Source of the DNA: Prunus persica
Lineage: Eukaryota > Streptophyta > Magnoliopsida > Rosales > Rosaceae
Direction: 5' to 3'
Length of the DNA stretch: 64,000 bases
Assembly: GCF_000346465.2 (NCBI RefSeq)
Contig: NC_034009.1
Coordinates: forward strand, 23,490,225-23,554,224
Shown: positions 22,808 to 34,928 of the stretch, piece by piece
How positions within the stretch are numbered: position 1 is the first letter of the stretch
How the letters are laid out: each line of letters opens with the position of its first letter
Notes under the pieces: generated by a model
Told to the model about the DNA's origin: nothing
The model's database searches: none
The model's input: the letters and a program-made list of their open reading frames with translations, nothing else
Position numbers and translations under genes: made by a program

Positions 22808-23360
22808 GGTTCACCAATACTAAAATAACACACATCCCAATTGCCAACTAATTTTTTGTCTTTAAAAAAAAGAAGAAAAAAAACAAAAAAAGAGAAAGAA
22901 TCTTCCATTCCTAAGGGCCTTAATTTTAATTTTTTCTTTGTGTTCATTGAAAGAACGAAGAATTCGCGCGGAATCTTGGTTTTTGTTTTATTTCGCTAAA
23001 TTTTTGCGGCTTGGTGTTTTCGAGTTTAAAGGAATATGCTTAAACTTCATTTAGTATTTTTCTAATTTTGCGTACTTAGGAATTGTTTTTTTTTTGCTCC
23101 AAGTCAACTTTGACCATGCATGTCCAAGATACGCGCAAACCGCGGCAACTTTAATTAGCATTTCATTGTTGATAAGGGAATGCTGATGTTTATCATATTC
23201 TTGGCCAGGGTTTAAGGTTTGACTGTTCGAGACTCGTCTAGATCTCAACCGAAGATTTTCATTTCACATAATGCATAAGACAGTGTTCAAATTGTATGTG
23301 AAGAAATACACATACACACACACTCTTCATAGATATGGTATGTTTTGCTTAGTTGGAGAG
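22808..23360. other. Upstream region of the GDPD gene
   Basis: Promoter and 5' flank of the gene at 20705-22675, AT-rich with A runs. No TATA box could be assigned with confidence and no other gene is seen. Confidence 0.4.
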
Positions 23361-24338
23361 CAAGGGCGAACTCAGAAATTTCTATAAGGGTAGGCTAAAT
23401 TTATTTTATTTTATAGAGGAGATATATTATGAACTCGTAAGATGTCATCGCTTTGAACGTACAAGATGCTTCCTCACGTATAGAATTAGTGGCTCCATCC
23501 TTAATCAAGTTCTCAACAATTGTACAAGATGCATTAAATATATTTAATAAATCCAAACAAGAATCATAATGAGTATCAACATTAGATGCAAAAGGTGTAT
23601 CTTTGTTATCGTCACCACTTTTTTTGAAGAATGAATAAATAGTTTTTCCTCTCTTTACCAGTCTATTATCATCATGTGACATGATATCCTAACAAGAAAT
23701 ACTAGACACCAAAAATCATATATGCTAATTAATAATTCAAGTTGCAAAAATATATATCAACAATCTCCAAAAGTTTTCACTCAAACCCTAAATCATAAAA
23801 ACTTAACAACAACAATTAAAATTGGAAATTGAATATAAAAAAGAAAAAAAGAGAAAAACTTACCAAGATTGAAGAATCCACTGAAGATGGGTTGGTACAA
23901 TTTTTCAGAGGAGGAGAGCTATTTCCTCTAGGCTCACAAGGTTCAAATAAGGCGTTTTGGGTGGCTAGAATTTTTTTTTTATATGTTTGCTCTTTATGGG
24001 TATAGCCCAATATCAGTACGATTAGAATAGCTCAAGTTGGTAGAGCCTTAGCATGAGTTCTGCTTCTAATCAAATTTATATAGGTTTGGATTGATGTTTA
24101 TATTATTTCATATATGCTTCAGGATTGGGCTTATTTTAAATAGAGGACTGAGCTATTATTTACTTTATTTTGATTGTGCTATTTTTAGTTTATTAAAAAT
24201 AAATAAAAAAACAATGCATGTGTGGACTAATATTTATTTGAATAGGAATAACCCTATAATAATAAGACCATATTCAATATTTTATAAATATTCTCCTAGG
24301 CTGAAACCCACTCTAGCCTAAGCTTAGCTCCACCCTTA
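23361..24338 (-). mobile_element. Internally deleted hAT transposon with transposase remnants
   Basis: The left terminus CAAGGGCGAACTCAG and the reverse complement of the right terminus TAAGGGTGGAGCTAAG are degenerate inverted repeats of the kind seen on plant hAT elements. The flanks TTGGAGAG and TTCGAAAG are an imperfect 8-bp duplication (6 of 8). On the minus strand at 23682-23401 a 93-codon frame carries an N-terminal KTIYSFFKK segment and then IVENLIKDG and TSYEFIIYLL. These resemble separate parts of TTF-type zinc-finger hAT transposases, so the middle of the gene is missing. It is non-autonomous. Confidence 0.6.
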
Positions 24339-25274
24339 TTCGAAAGAGAATCATTCAAATTTTTTCATATCTAAGTTGATTTGCTTAATAATAACTAACT
24401 TTTAGCCTAACGATATTTTCTTCTCTTCCCCTTTCTCTTCTCCCTTGATTAACAAAAACTTCTTCCATAAATGCAGACCAGAATATTTGTTATTGTCATA
24501 TGTTGGGGAACCCCGGACTTGATAGGAATAGGATAGTGTAGAACTGTCTGGATTTAAAAAATCAATGGTCACTAACAAAAGTGATGTAGCTCACTGCTAT
24601 ATGGCAAATGACAATGCATCATCAAAGCAACCAAGGCTTGGTGTGAGTGGAGCACTAATGCTTGCCTCAAAAATTTGTTTGTTTTTTTTGTTTTTTTTAA
24701 AATCCAACAACTTTTGCGAACATGATCCGTTCTTTTTCCTTTTCGTTCACTTTATTCGCCAATTATTTTCAAGATTATTGGTGCAACTGATTTCACGTGA
24801 AACATATAGAGAATCAAAATATGTCTAGGTGAAAGTTCATGAAAAACACACTATCCTCTCGCCTACCATCTAAAAAAAATGTGCGTTTGACACTTAAATG
24901 ACAAAATTTTGTTGCAGAATATCGATCTGTGACACTTTAAGACTTCTTTCAATATTTGATAAGACTCCTACACTAGTCAATTAGAATTCTAAAAGACTTA
25001 AAGTAGAAGGATTGCATAAAATATGAGGCATTTCTCTAATAAGCACTCCTTTTTGTTTTCCTATCGTTCCTATATATGTATTGCACACAAAGCATAGTGG
25101 TGAGGAAAACGTATGATTTCTCTTTCTGTTTGAAAGCGAAATGACCCTATCCGAACATTATTGGACTGGTTAAGTTCATAAGTCAATGACTGATTAGCAG
25201 AAAGACTATAATGAAATATTACAATGATGAGTTATAATGAAAGAACCTTTAATAGCTATCAGATCATTTACATA
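24339..25274. other. Intergenic DNA, no gene recognised
   Basis: About 0.9 kb of AT-rich DNA with no supported frame, RNA or transposon terminus. Confidence 0.5.
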
Positions 25275-25650
25275 CACTACTACAGAAAATGAAATAGATG
25301 ATGGTGATCCACCGTTGTTGTGATGCTTTGAAAACCGTCGTTAAATTGACCGTAATCTTTTGGAGTATCAAACTACGACAGCTTTTCACCATCGTTGTTT
25401 ATCTGTAAAGACGACGGTTTTTAGTAAAACCGTCGTTGTTCGGATGTAAAGATGACAATCTTTTGTTAAAAACCATCGTTGTTTATGGGTTAAGTCGTTA
25501 TTTATGGATAAAGACGACGGTATTTTGTTAAAACCATCGTCATTTATGAGTAAAGTCGTCGGTATTTTGTTAAAAAGCGTCATTAATTTTATATAAAGAC
25601 AACGATATTGTGTGAAAAATGGTCATTGATTATATGTGACAGTTTTTCCT
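25275..25650. mobile_element. Terminus of a CACTA-type DNA transposon
   Basis: The segment starts with CACTACTACAGAAAAT, the diagnostic terminus of CACTA (En/Spm) elements. It continues with about 350 bp of degenerate sub-terminal repeats based on GACGACGGTTTT and its complement AAAACCGTCGTTG. The matching opposite end (TTTTCTGTAGTAGTG) was not found nearby. A block with the same GACGATGG/ACGTCGTT repeats lies at about 37010-37090 and may be the decayed other end. No CACTA transposase frame is visible. Confidence 0.6.
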
Positions 25651-25961
25651 ATAAAACCATCATTTTATTATCTTTAAATATGTCATGTAATAAGTTCCCA
25701 AGCTATTACATTTTAGTTTTTTGTTTCCTATAATTCTATACAACAATTTTAACTAGAAAACTAATTATAACGCTTTATTAATGAATATATATACTCAAAA
25801 ATTATTTCTTTCATAAAACTTGAAGATTCAATTTTATTACATAGAATTAGAAACAATGGAACTACATGTGATTGCGCACAAATTCTACCACATCCATAGA
25901 TGATACCTGAATTACACGGTTCCTAATATCAACCTTTTCTCTTTCCTTTCTTGTTCTGTAC

Positions 25962-26468
25962 TCAACATATAGCAAAGCCTTTCTTCCTCCCTTTAATCGT
26001 TATAGTCCAATGCCCCTTCTCCTGTATCTTTTCCAAAATCTCAGTCTTTTCGGCAGCTTTTTCCCTCTCTTTCAATGCCTTCCCTGCTCCATAAAAAAAG
26101 AAGAAGCACCCAATAACAAAATTACTTAAGTGAATAAAATGAAATTACCTTGTGAAAAAAATTAATCAAAGAACCTGTTAATTTGTTTTCAAGATCCTAC
26201 AGGAAAACAAGATTAGGATCAATACATAGCACATCTTTCTAATTAGAAATTGTTTGAGTAATGAACAAACAGGATTCAAATCTCTCTTACTTCTTCCCAA
26301 AAGACCAAGAAATGAAAAAAAAAATTTCCAAGAAAAGAACTAATATTATTATAACCGAACGCTGACCTTGGCATCAGCAGCCAAGGTATTAAACAACCAT
26401 TCAGGAGGAACAAAATCCCAGTGGTGGATACCACCGTTTTTACTGAACGTAATGTAGAAATTTGAATT
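25962..26468 (-). pseudogene. Unidentified spliced gene fragment (three 3'-terminal exons)
   Basis: Three exons join in frame through GT-AG introns: 26468-26367 (contains FYITFSKNGG and WDFVPPEWLFNTL), 26196-26175 (DLENKLT) and 26083-25962 (KALKEREKAAEKTEILEKIQ, then WTITIKGRKKGFAIC and a stop). Together they give the C-terminal 81 residues of a protein with a Lys/Glu-rich helix. I do not recognise the family. An upstream exon near 26646-26665 may exist but its phase does not fit. The fragment lies 0.3 kb inside a CACTA terminus, so it could be captured host sequence, or a real gene whose 5' end was not found. Exon structure is seen; capture is inference. Confidence 0.45.
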
Positions 26469-28896
26469 CTATGAGAACTCAATTTTCTGGGACTCAAAGT
26501 TACTGAAATGAACTTTTTGCAGAAAAGCAGAGATTCAGTGACATACTTATGTTAGAACACCAAGTTCAATACATTCCAGACTTATAATACAACAAATATT
26601 GTACGCTTTCAATAGAAAATCCTAAAGCTTAGAGCCATTACCTTTTTTTTTGTTGCAATTCCTGGAGAGACTTATTTGATCAAGTAAAAGAAATACTCTG
26701 ACTCAACTTATAGTTCAAAAGAGCTGCACATAAAAAAACAAATAAGGGAAAAAGAAAGTCAGCCAAATTCAGGGACATAGACATAAAAAAATTTCAAGGT
26801 TCATGTGTTTGTTTTCTAGAGTTAAAAGACAAATCGCCATCATCATCATGTCATTGTTGTTATACATATGCAGATAAATACACAAACACAATTACACAAA
26901 TTGCTCTTTGCTGCGCATCTCATCTCCAAACCAACCCCACGCACAAGCAACAATGAAAGATTTTAAAACAAAGTCCATTTATATTTCAAACATCACAGTC
27001 ATAAAACACTATAACTACTACATTAAGGAAGGGGGAAGAGAACTCTACTTCAGGGGTCATCTAAAAATTGAAAGTTTCAAAATCCTCCACTACCCACATC
27101 CACCTATACTTACGTTCTTTTATCTGTCTTAAGCAGGCATGCGTATCAGGAAATTATAGATCACATATGGGCTAGAGAACAGAATCCACAACTAGAAACA
27201 AAGTTTCAAGAAAACAAATACTTAAATCTGAAATGTATTACGATGACAATCAAAATACCTACACTCATAGACACGGGCTACATAAGCAAGCACTGTGAAT
27301 AACACAAGACGAAATTTACAGTCTTGTTCTTATTCATCTGTTTTGACTATCTTTCCCAAATTCAGAGTTACTCTCTCGATAGTCGATTCCCAAGCACCTC
27401 TTTATGGCAAATGTCAAACCAAAGAAAATTTGCGTATATATTCTCAAAACTAAGGAACAAAACAACATTGATTAGATAAAAACCCAAAAGTAAAATCCCC
27501 GAAGCCCCAAAATCCACAGAAACAGAAAAACACATAGAAGTAATGAATTTAATTTTCAACCAACCTGTTCCCAAGTCGCTTCACAAAAATCCAAGCCAAT
27601 GTGAAACTTTATGGCGTAGAAAATCTAAGGGCCCGTCTGTTAACGTTTTCGGAGAATGTTTTGTTAGAATATTTTCAGAGAATGAAAACAAGAAAACAAA
27701 TTTGCATTTTCAGGAAATGAAAATGCGTCTAGTCGATTAATTAGAAAACATCTTCAGAAAACAAAAACAATGAAAACGTGTCTGATAATATAATTTGAAA
27801 TAATAATATGTGAGTTATTTTTATGAAAACGTTTCCCATGAGAATGAAAACAACTTTTTTCTATTTTCTACAAGTACACATGAACTTGTTTTCATTTTAT
27901 GAAAATATTCTCAGTGTTTTCTGTTTTTGGGCCACCAAACGTGTTTTTGCCTCATTTTTGTTCTCTGAAAATAAAAACAACCCCTTAAAACATTACTGCA
28001 CGGAGCCTAAGTCATTAACAGGAAAATAAACGAACACTTCAAAAATTCGTAAATCAACATAAATCTATGACCCATAAGTGAAATCATAATTTTAAAAAAA
28101 ATGAAATTGCATAAGTGGCATGAATCGTGTTCTTGTAAGTTGGAAGATTGGAGATTCGACCATCGTGGAATTGAAATCTCGTACGGAAGTCCAGAGGATG
28201 CATCGCGGAGATGGTGGCAAACCCAGTGACGGCGCTGATGATGACAGTCTCCAATTGCCACTACCATTGCCACGCCGACGACATTTGAATTGCACCGACA
28301 GATTGAAAAGCTTGATGCTTCAGACTACAGCGGCAACCGCCAGGTCTGAAACAACCACCGTTGCCTTGTGCTTTGACTTTTCTCTACAATCGCTTATATA
28401 ATGCCGTTGTTTCAGGATTTCAAATCGAAACCACCAGGTCTTGTACCAGTAATGAACGACTATAGAGGGAAGAGAGATATGTGATGACGAAGTTGGGTTA
28501 TCGATTTCGACAGAGAAGTCTTTCTTGGAGGCAGTGGCATGGGTTATATGGTCATAGTATAAAAGTGTCGAAACTTTTTAAGCTAAACTATTAAGGCATT
28601 TTGTAGGACAAATGAGTCATTTCCTATATAATTATTATTTTTAAATGTAAAAATAATTTTTTTACACACTAATACTCTACCATGAACTCCAACCTATCCT
28701 AGATACCCTCTATCTAATAAGCGGAAGAAGAAGTTTGCTTTTTTTTTTTTTTTTTGGAGAACCCCTTCATAGATAAATTCATCACTAAAATTTAAGATTT
28801 TGAGCTCTCTCTTCTTCCTTTTCTTTCTTTATCTTTTACAATTTTCAGATAAAAATCTCAATAATCACATCAACACATAATAAGGTTATAAACAAT
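26469..28896. other. Non-coding DNA next to the CACTA end
   Basis: No complete gene could be built. At about 27630-28010 repeated GAAAAC and GTTTTC motifs in both orientations suggest a degenerate foldback element, but no ends or duplication could be set. Frames at 28092-28401 on both strands are GC-richer than their surroundings and may be part of a 5' exon; they match nothing known to me. Confidence 0.35.
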
Positions 28897-28974
28897 ACAG
28901 TGAACCGTTGAATTTACATCTAACGGTGAGTGACCACAAATCTCTTGGACCCCTATAGTCTAAGAGATCAACTA
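28897..28974 (-). mobile_element. Fragment related to the MITE at 11363-11547
   Basis: The reverse complement contains GATCTCTTAGACTATAGGGG, GTCCAAGAGATTTGTGGTCA and ACTCACCGTTAGATG, matching the left half of the 185-bp MITE over about 65 bp with a few changes. The second arm is absent, so it is a relic or solo arm. Confidence 0.65.
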
Positions 28975-29111
28975 AAAATTAGAGCAATAATTTAATTAAA
29001 GGATCAACGAACAATAAAACATGGATTTGTGTGCTTGCTTGCTTAATGAAATGAACATATTTTTAATTACCAAAAAAAGAAATGACCATATTTTTGAGTT
29101 AGAGACTTAGG

Positions 29112-29290
29112 GCTAGTTTGGTATTGTTGTGCTTTAAAAAAAAAAACTGCTTCTGTTGTGTTGTGAGAATAAACATATGTTAATAAAAGCAGTTAGGCGT
29201 TTGGTAAAGTGTATTAGAAAAAGTGTTGTGAAGAGTCAAAGTGTTTGGTAAATTTTTATCAAAAGTGCTTTTAGTGTGTATAATGACCAA
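29112..29290 (+). mobile_element. hAT-like terminal sequence
   Basis: The stretch starts GGCTAGTTTGGTATTGTTGT and runs into CTGCTTCTG and AAAAGCAG motifs. A segment at 36120-36212 shows the same order of motifs when reverse-complemented. They belong to one family of terminal repeats, but pairing as one element is doubtful because another inverted-repeat element spans the second site. Confidence 0.4.
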
Positions 29291-30383
29291 AGAGGACATG
29301 ATGATGAAACTATTCCTTTTTCCTTTTTCTTTTAATAACAAAAAGAAACCAACTTCACTACATATCTTTTTTTGTTTTTTGTTTTTTGTTTTTTTGTTTT
29401 GAGTTTTTCTATTTAAACCCCACATGTTTCTTTGTTCACTCCAATACTTAAATCATTAAGCTCTTAAGTTTTATTATTGTGTAAAAAGAAAAAGAAAAAA
29501 CAAGGCCATCCAACTTAATACTTAACCCTAGTACATCTATACACACACCGCATACACCCTACCGCTCTTCATATTAAGTTTTAAAAAATCACAAACTCCT
29601 CTACACCCTATTGCCAAATACTCTTCTTTTTCAATTCAAGAAATCTATTGCACTCTCATCTTCAGAAGAAATAATAATAATCATCATCAAACAAACAAAT
29701 CAGAAATAATAATAATAATCATCATAATCAAAGAAACAAAACTGGAGGGAAAAAAAACTTAGACCTTGACTACGAAGCAAAGAAACAATGGCTGCCTAAG
29801 CCTTTGATTGATATATAATCTGGAAATTACCACATGGGTTTGCTTTGTTGAACAAGAAAATATAAAATAATAAAATAATAATGCTACACATTTGACAAAA
29901 GTATTTTTATCTCTTTTAAGTAATGTGAGGTTGAGGTGAACTTAGAGTGGTAAAGGGCAAGATAGCGGGGCGTGAGGTTGATGAGTTTTTTATTTTATTT
30001 TTATGTTGGGTGTGTATTTAGGGGTAATTTAGGAAGATAGTAGAGTTTTCTTAGAAATTGTGAAAATTTGAATTAAAAGTTGAGGTGAACTTAGAATATA
30101 GGGTGAAGAAAAAAAAAGTGCGGGGTTTAAATAAATAAAAAATTTTTTTGTTCTTTTTTAACACTTAGCACACATATTGTACCACAAATTCTAAATTATT
30201 ATTGTAATAAAATTTAATAATTAAGAATAAGGGTTAAGTAAACAAATATATAAACAAAATAAAATTAAAAAAGTAACCTAAACATAAAAAAGAAACAAAC
30301 CCTTCCCACCGTACACCCCCACCCCGACCCCCATCTCAGGTCTCCCAGTCCCTGCTCTCATCACCAGCCACCTACCCCATCCT
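29291..30383. other. AT-rich DNA between transposons
   Basis: Poly-A and poly-T runs, (AAT)n-like stretches near 29680-29730 and a CCCCACC-rich patch at 30300-30380. No gene is supported. Confidence 0.45.
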
Positions 30384-30617
30384 TGTTGGCGTGACTTGTG
30401 GATATTGACTTACTTTCCTTACACACCAAGAATTCCTATTATAATTGTAATTGATTTACTTTAATTCCTGATTTCCTACTGCAAATAGATTTAGAAATTT
30501 ATTATTTACTTGCCCATTCAGGTTTCGTTGCATTATAAATATGACCTCCTACAAAGAGAAGAATACACAGAAAATTCTCACAAACAAATATTCTCTCATA
30601 GTTTTCATATTTTAGCA
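30384..30617 (+). repeat. 5' LTR of the decayed Copia
   Basis: 234 bp with TG...CA ends. It contains the TATA-like ATTATAAATATG near 30531-30542. Confidence 0.88.
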
Positions 30618-30676
30618 TGGTATCGGAGCGGCGATCTTGGAATTGCTGACTCTAGTTTCAAACCCCCACCGCTGCT

Positions 30677-33600
30677 ATGGGAGTTGATGATTTTTTCAAC
30701 CCTCATGGAGGTAGCACCACCGACTCCTTCTCTCATTCTCCACCAACCATCGTTGAGTTGAGTGCCCAGATGGCTCCGCTCCTACAGATGCAGACTTTGA
30801 CCCCGAACCCGATCCAGAATCAGGATCCTCTTTTGACGACCCCGACCCCGACCCCGACCCCGACTATGACGACGACGACCCCGACCCTGAAGACGACCCC
30901 GACCCCCACTCCGATGATGACCCCAACCCCGAATTTGTCTCTGATTCAGACCCTGATCCCGATTTCGACTCCGACTCCGGCCCCAACTCAGGCTCAGATT
31001 CCGATCCCAATTCCTACTCAACCTGTATCCTATGCATCTTCCGTTGCACAGATTATAACTTCTAGACTAACGACCCCGACACATGGACTAGATTGCGCAT
31101 ATTGTGGTGATCCGAGACACACTTGTGAGACTTGTTTTAAATCGCATGGCTACCCCAATTGGTGGGCTACTCTTATAGATCGAGGATAATGCAATATGAC
31201 CAGTAATGGTACTGGTTATGGATTCCATACTTCCGGTAAGATTGATTCCAGGAGCTGGATAATTAATTCCGGTGCAACTGATCATATGACGTTTGATCCT
31301 GATGATTTTCTGAATACTACACAACCTCGACGAACCTGTATTGCAAATGCCAATGGTGTTACTTATCCTGTGACAGGGGCTGACACTGTTGCACTCTCAT
31401 CCTCTCTCACACTGTCTAATACTTTACTTGTTCCATCTTTATCCACTAAATTGTTGTCAGTTAGTCAGCTTACTGAACAATTGAATTGTTGCGTACTCAT
31501 TTACCCGAGTTTTTGTTTGCTTCAGGATATTCACACTAAGGAGATTCTTGGTCGTGGTACTAAGAGAGGGGGGCTATATTATGTCGATGACTTCAGTCCC
31601 GGCATGGCTAACAGCGTGACACATCTCTTTGATAGCAAACAAAAGCAAATCTGGTTGTGGCACCGTCGATTGGGACATCCGTCTTTTAGTTATATGAAGC
31701 ATCTTATACGAGATTTATTCTCAGGTTTCAAGGACTCTGACTTCACATGTGATACTTGTATTTTGGCCAAGAGTCACCGTGTGCCCTACCCGTTGAGTAC
31801 GAACAAGTGTACTACTCCATTTACTTTAATTCACTCTGATGTCTGGGGACCTTCTCCTATCACTGCTCCTTCTGGTGTTCGATGGTTTGTCACATTCATC
31901 GATGATTGTATACGGATGACATGGCTTTATTTGCTGAAAAATAAAAACGACGTGTTTTCCCGTTTTCAGTCCTTCCACAAACAGATGAAAACTCAGTTTA
32001 ATGCTCAAATCCAGATTCTTTGCTCAGACAATGGTGGAGAATTTGTCAATCATGACTTTCAGACTACTTCCAACAACATGGAATTATCCATGAGGCGACT
32101 TGTCCTCAGACACCACGACAAAATGGTGTTGCTGAACGAAAGAATCGACATCTTCTTGAAACCGCCCGAGCACTTCTGATTGGCGCTCATGTTCCTCGCC
32201 ATCACTGGGATGATGCTATTGTCACCGCAGTTCATCTGATCAACCGCATGTCTTCTGGTGTACTGACCTTTAAAACTCCCTTACAGGTGCTTGCACAACA
32301 CAGACCTCTGCCTTCTGTTTTGGTACTCACACCCCGAATCTTTGGATGTGTGGCTTTCGTTCATCTCCACAAAAATCAACGTAGCAAACTTGATCCATGT
32401 GCACTTCGTTGTGTTTTTGTGGGTTATGCCACTCATCAGAAAGGCTACCGCTGTTATCACCCTCCTACCCAACGAACCTATGTCACTTTGGATGTGACCT
32501 TTCTGAAATCTGAGCTGTTCTTCCATGACCCATCATCCAATTCTACACTTCAGGGGGAGATACGAAGTGAAGAGAAGAATTGGAGTAACTTGGAAAATAA
32601 AGAAATTCTCCTTTGTACAGAAATGATTGATCATTCCGAGTCTGGAGCACGAGATTACTCTCTGTTGAAAAGCGACCAATCGCCCATTCATAGTGATCAA
32701 TTTCCTGACCCACCTGATCCATGCAAAGATATTTCTGATCCGAGTCTCACACCTACAGACAATACAGAACAACAAAATGAAGACCCCCCCTCTAACTCAA
32801 CAGTACGAACAGACTAATCTCCTGAGAATATCCTTGAGGTAACTACTCCTACTAGACTTGTGCATTTAGATGATAAAACTATTGGATATCAATTACCTTT
32901 CAGGCAAAATCGTGGGAAGCCACCAAACCGTTATTCACATGATATTGGCAAGACATCCAAGTATCCAATTGCAAATCATGTATCCACTGAGAAGCTGTCT
33001 GAACCACTCAAGGCTTTTGTGCATCAGTTGTCTGCTATCCATATTCCAACCAAGGTCCCTGAAGCATTGAAAGATCCTAAGTGGGTCCAAGCTATAAAAG
33101 ATGAGATGAAAGCCCTTGAGAAAAATCAGACTTGGACATTGGAGACTATACCTCGAGGAAAAAAGACTATCGGATGTACATGGGTGTTTACGATAAAACA
33201 CAATGCAGATGGATCTATTGAGCGATACAAGGCAAGACTTGTGGCAAAAGGGTACACACAGACCTATGGTATAGACTATGAAGAAACCTTTGCTCCAGTT
33301 GCAAAGTTAAACACCGTCAGAGTCTTATTGTCCCTTGCAGCTAATTTGGATTGGCCACAACACCAGTTTGATGTAAAGAATGCTTTCTACATGGCGAACT
33401 CACGGAGGAGGTGTATATGGACATTCCTCCTGGATATAATACTACTCAGACTGGAACAGTGTGCAGGTTATAAAAAGCATTGTATGGATTGAAACAGTCA
33501 CCACGTGCATGGTTTGGACGGTTCACCATGGCAATGAAGAACAACGGTTTCAAACAGTGCAACTCAGATCATACTCTGTTCTTGAAACATTGAAAAGGGA

Positions 33601-34577
33601 AGGTAACAACATTAATAATCTATGTTGATGATATGATTATTACTGGGAATGATAAACATGAAATATCACAGCTACAAGACTATCTGGCTACGGAGTTTGA
33701 GATGAAGGATTTAGGTGGACTCAAGTATTTCTTGGGAATTGAGGTGGCTCGATTGCAGCAAGGCATATTTCTCTCTCAAAGAAAATATGTCTTAGACTTG
33801 TTGACAGACACAGGAATGCTAGATTGTAAACCTGCGGACACTACTATTGTTCAGAATCATCATCTTGGAGAATATCAGGATCAAGTTCTAACTAACAAAG
33901 AAAGATACCAAAGGTTAGTGGGAAGATTGATCTATTTGTCACATACTCGACCAGACATTGCTTATGCGGTGAGCGTTGTCGGTCAATTTATGCACTCTCC
34001 AAGTGAAGACCATATGAATGCAGTTCTTCGGATACTTAGATATTTGAAGTCTGCACCTGAAAAAGGACTTATGTTCTCAAAGCATGGTCATCTAAATATT
34101 GATGGTTATTCAGATGCAGATTGGGCAGGTAATGTAACAGATAGAAAATCCACATCGGGTTACTTCACATTCGTGGGAGGTAATTTGGTGACATGGAGAA
34201 GCAAGAAACAGAATATAGTAGCTTTATCCAGTGCAGAAGCCGAGTTCAGAGGCATGACTAAAGGGATTTGTGAACTTCTTTGGTTAAGAAAGTTGCTTAC
34301 TGAACTTGGGTATAAACCTACATCCACAATGAATCTCTTTTGTGACAACAAGGCTGCTATAGCCATTGCACAGAATCCGATTCAGCATGATCGTACTAAA
34401 CATGTTGAGGTGGATCGACACTTCATCAAACAAAAGCTTGAGACTAAAGTGTTTCAGTTTTCTTTTGTGAAATCCGAGGATCAATTGGCGGATATTTTGA
34501 CAAAGGCGATTTCCAGTAAAGCATTCCACAATTCACTAGATCAGTTGGGTATTGGCGACATCTATGCACCAACGTGA
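30677..34577 (+). pseudogene. Broken Copia Gag-Pol with premature stops and frameshifts
   Basis: Read in order: a short gag frame (30677-31189) lacks a recognisable capsid domain and instead has Thr-Pro repeats, ending in a zinc-knuckle-like CAYCGDPRHTCETC. A stop at 31187-31189 separates it, in frame, from protease-integrase. The protease motif reads INSGATDH, so the catalytic Asp is Asn. A frameshift near 32060-32080 lies between the second integrase Asp and the Glu. An in-frame stop lies at 32815-32817, a frameshift near 33390 in the reverse transcriptase, and further lesions near 33470-33590. From 33633 to 34577 the end of reverse transcriptase and all of RNase H are open (SDADWAG, SSAEAEFRG, CDNKAAIAIA). 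The gene is dead. The integrase and reverse transcriptase pieces show clear Copia identity. Confidence 0.9.
30839..30990 (+). repeat. CCCCGA-type low-complexity tract inside Copia gag
   Basis: Imperfect hexanucleotide repeats (CCCCGA, CCCGAC variants) fill about 150 bp. In the gag frame they read Thr-Pro; in another frame they read Asp-Pro with long acidic runs. They occupy the place of the missing capsid region. Confidence 0.8.
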
Positions 34578-34584
34578 GGGGGAG

Positions 34585-34817
34585 TGTTGGCGTGACTTGT
34601 GGATATTGACTTACTTTCCTTACACACCAACAATTCCTATTATAATTGTAATTGATTTACTTTAATTCCTGATTTCCTACTGCAAATAGATTTAGGAATT
34701 TATTATTTACTCGCCCATTCAGGTTTCGTTGTATTATAAATATGACCTCTACAAAGAGAAGAATACACAGAAAATTCCCATAAACAAATATTCTCTCATA
34801 GTTTTCATATTTTAGCA
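34585..34817 (+). repeat. 3' LTR of the decayed Copia
   Basis: 233 bp, about 97 percent identical to 30384-30617, preceded by the polypurine tract. Confidence 0.88.
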
Positions 34818-34928
34818 ATCCCCATCCCAACCTCTCTCTCTCCCCCTCTCTTTCTTTCTCCATCGCAAGCACTCAACACTAAACCCAGCCTCAAAATTAT
34901 AAAGTAAAAAGGAATGTTATCCCCTTCT

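Larger units (their letters stand above)
30384..34817 (+). mobile_element. Decayed Copia LTR retrotransposon with shrunken gag
   Basis: A 4434-bp Copia element on the plus strand. The LTRs are 30384-30617 (234 bp) and 34585-34817 (233 bp). They start TGTTGGCG, end TTTAGCA, and differ by six substitutions and one 1-bp indel. The flanks ATCCT (30379-30383) and ATCCC (34818-34822) form a 5-bp duplication with one change. The primer site at 30618-30629 reads TGGTATCGGAGC, one base off the initiator-Met site. The polypurine tract GAGGGGGAG is at 34576-34584. The coding region is broken in several places and most of gag is missing. It is older than the Copia at 15156-20315 and cannot move by itself. 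Confidence 0.9.

Noticed and set aside
28092..28401. GC-richer frames on both strands as a possible 5' exon of the 25962-26468 fragment
   Set aside because: No splice path joins them in phase and neither frame shows a known transit peptide or domain.
30782..31021. Arg-rich minus-strand frame with GRGRG motifs like an RNA-binding domain
   Set aside because: It is the reverse reading of the CCCCGA repeats in the decayed Copia.
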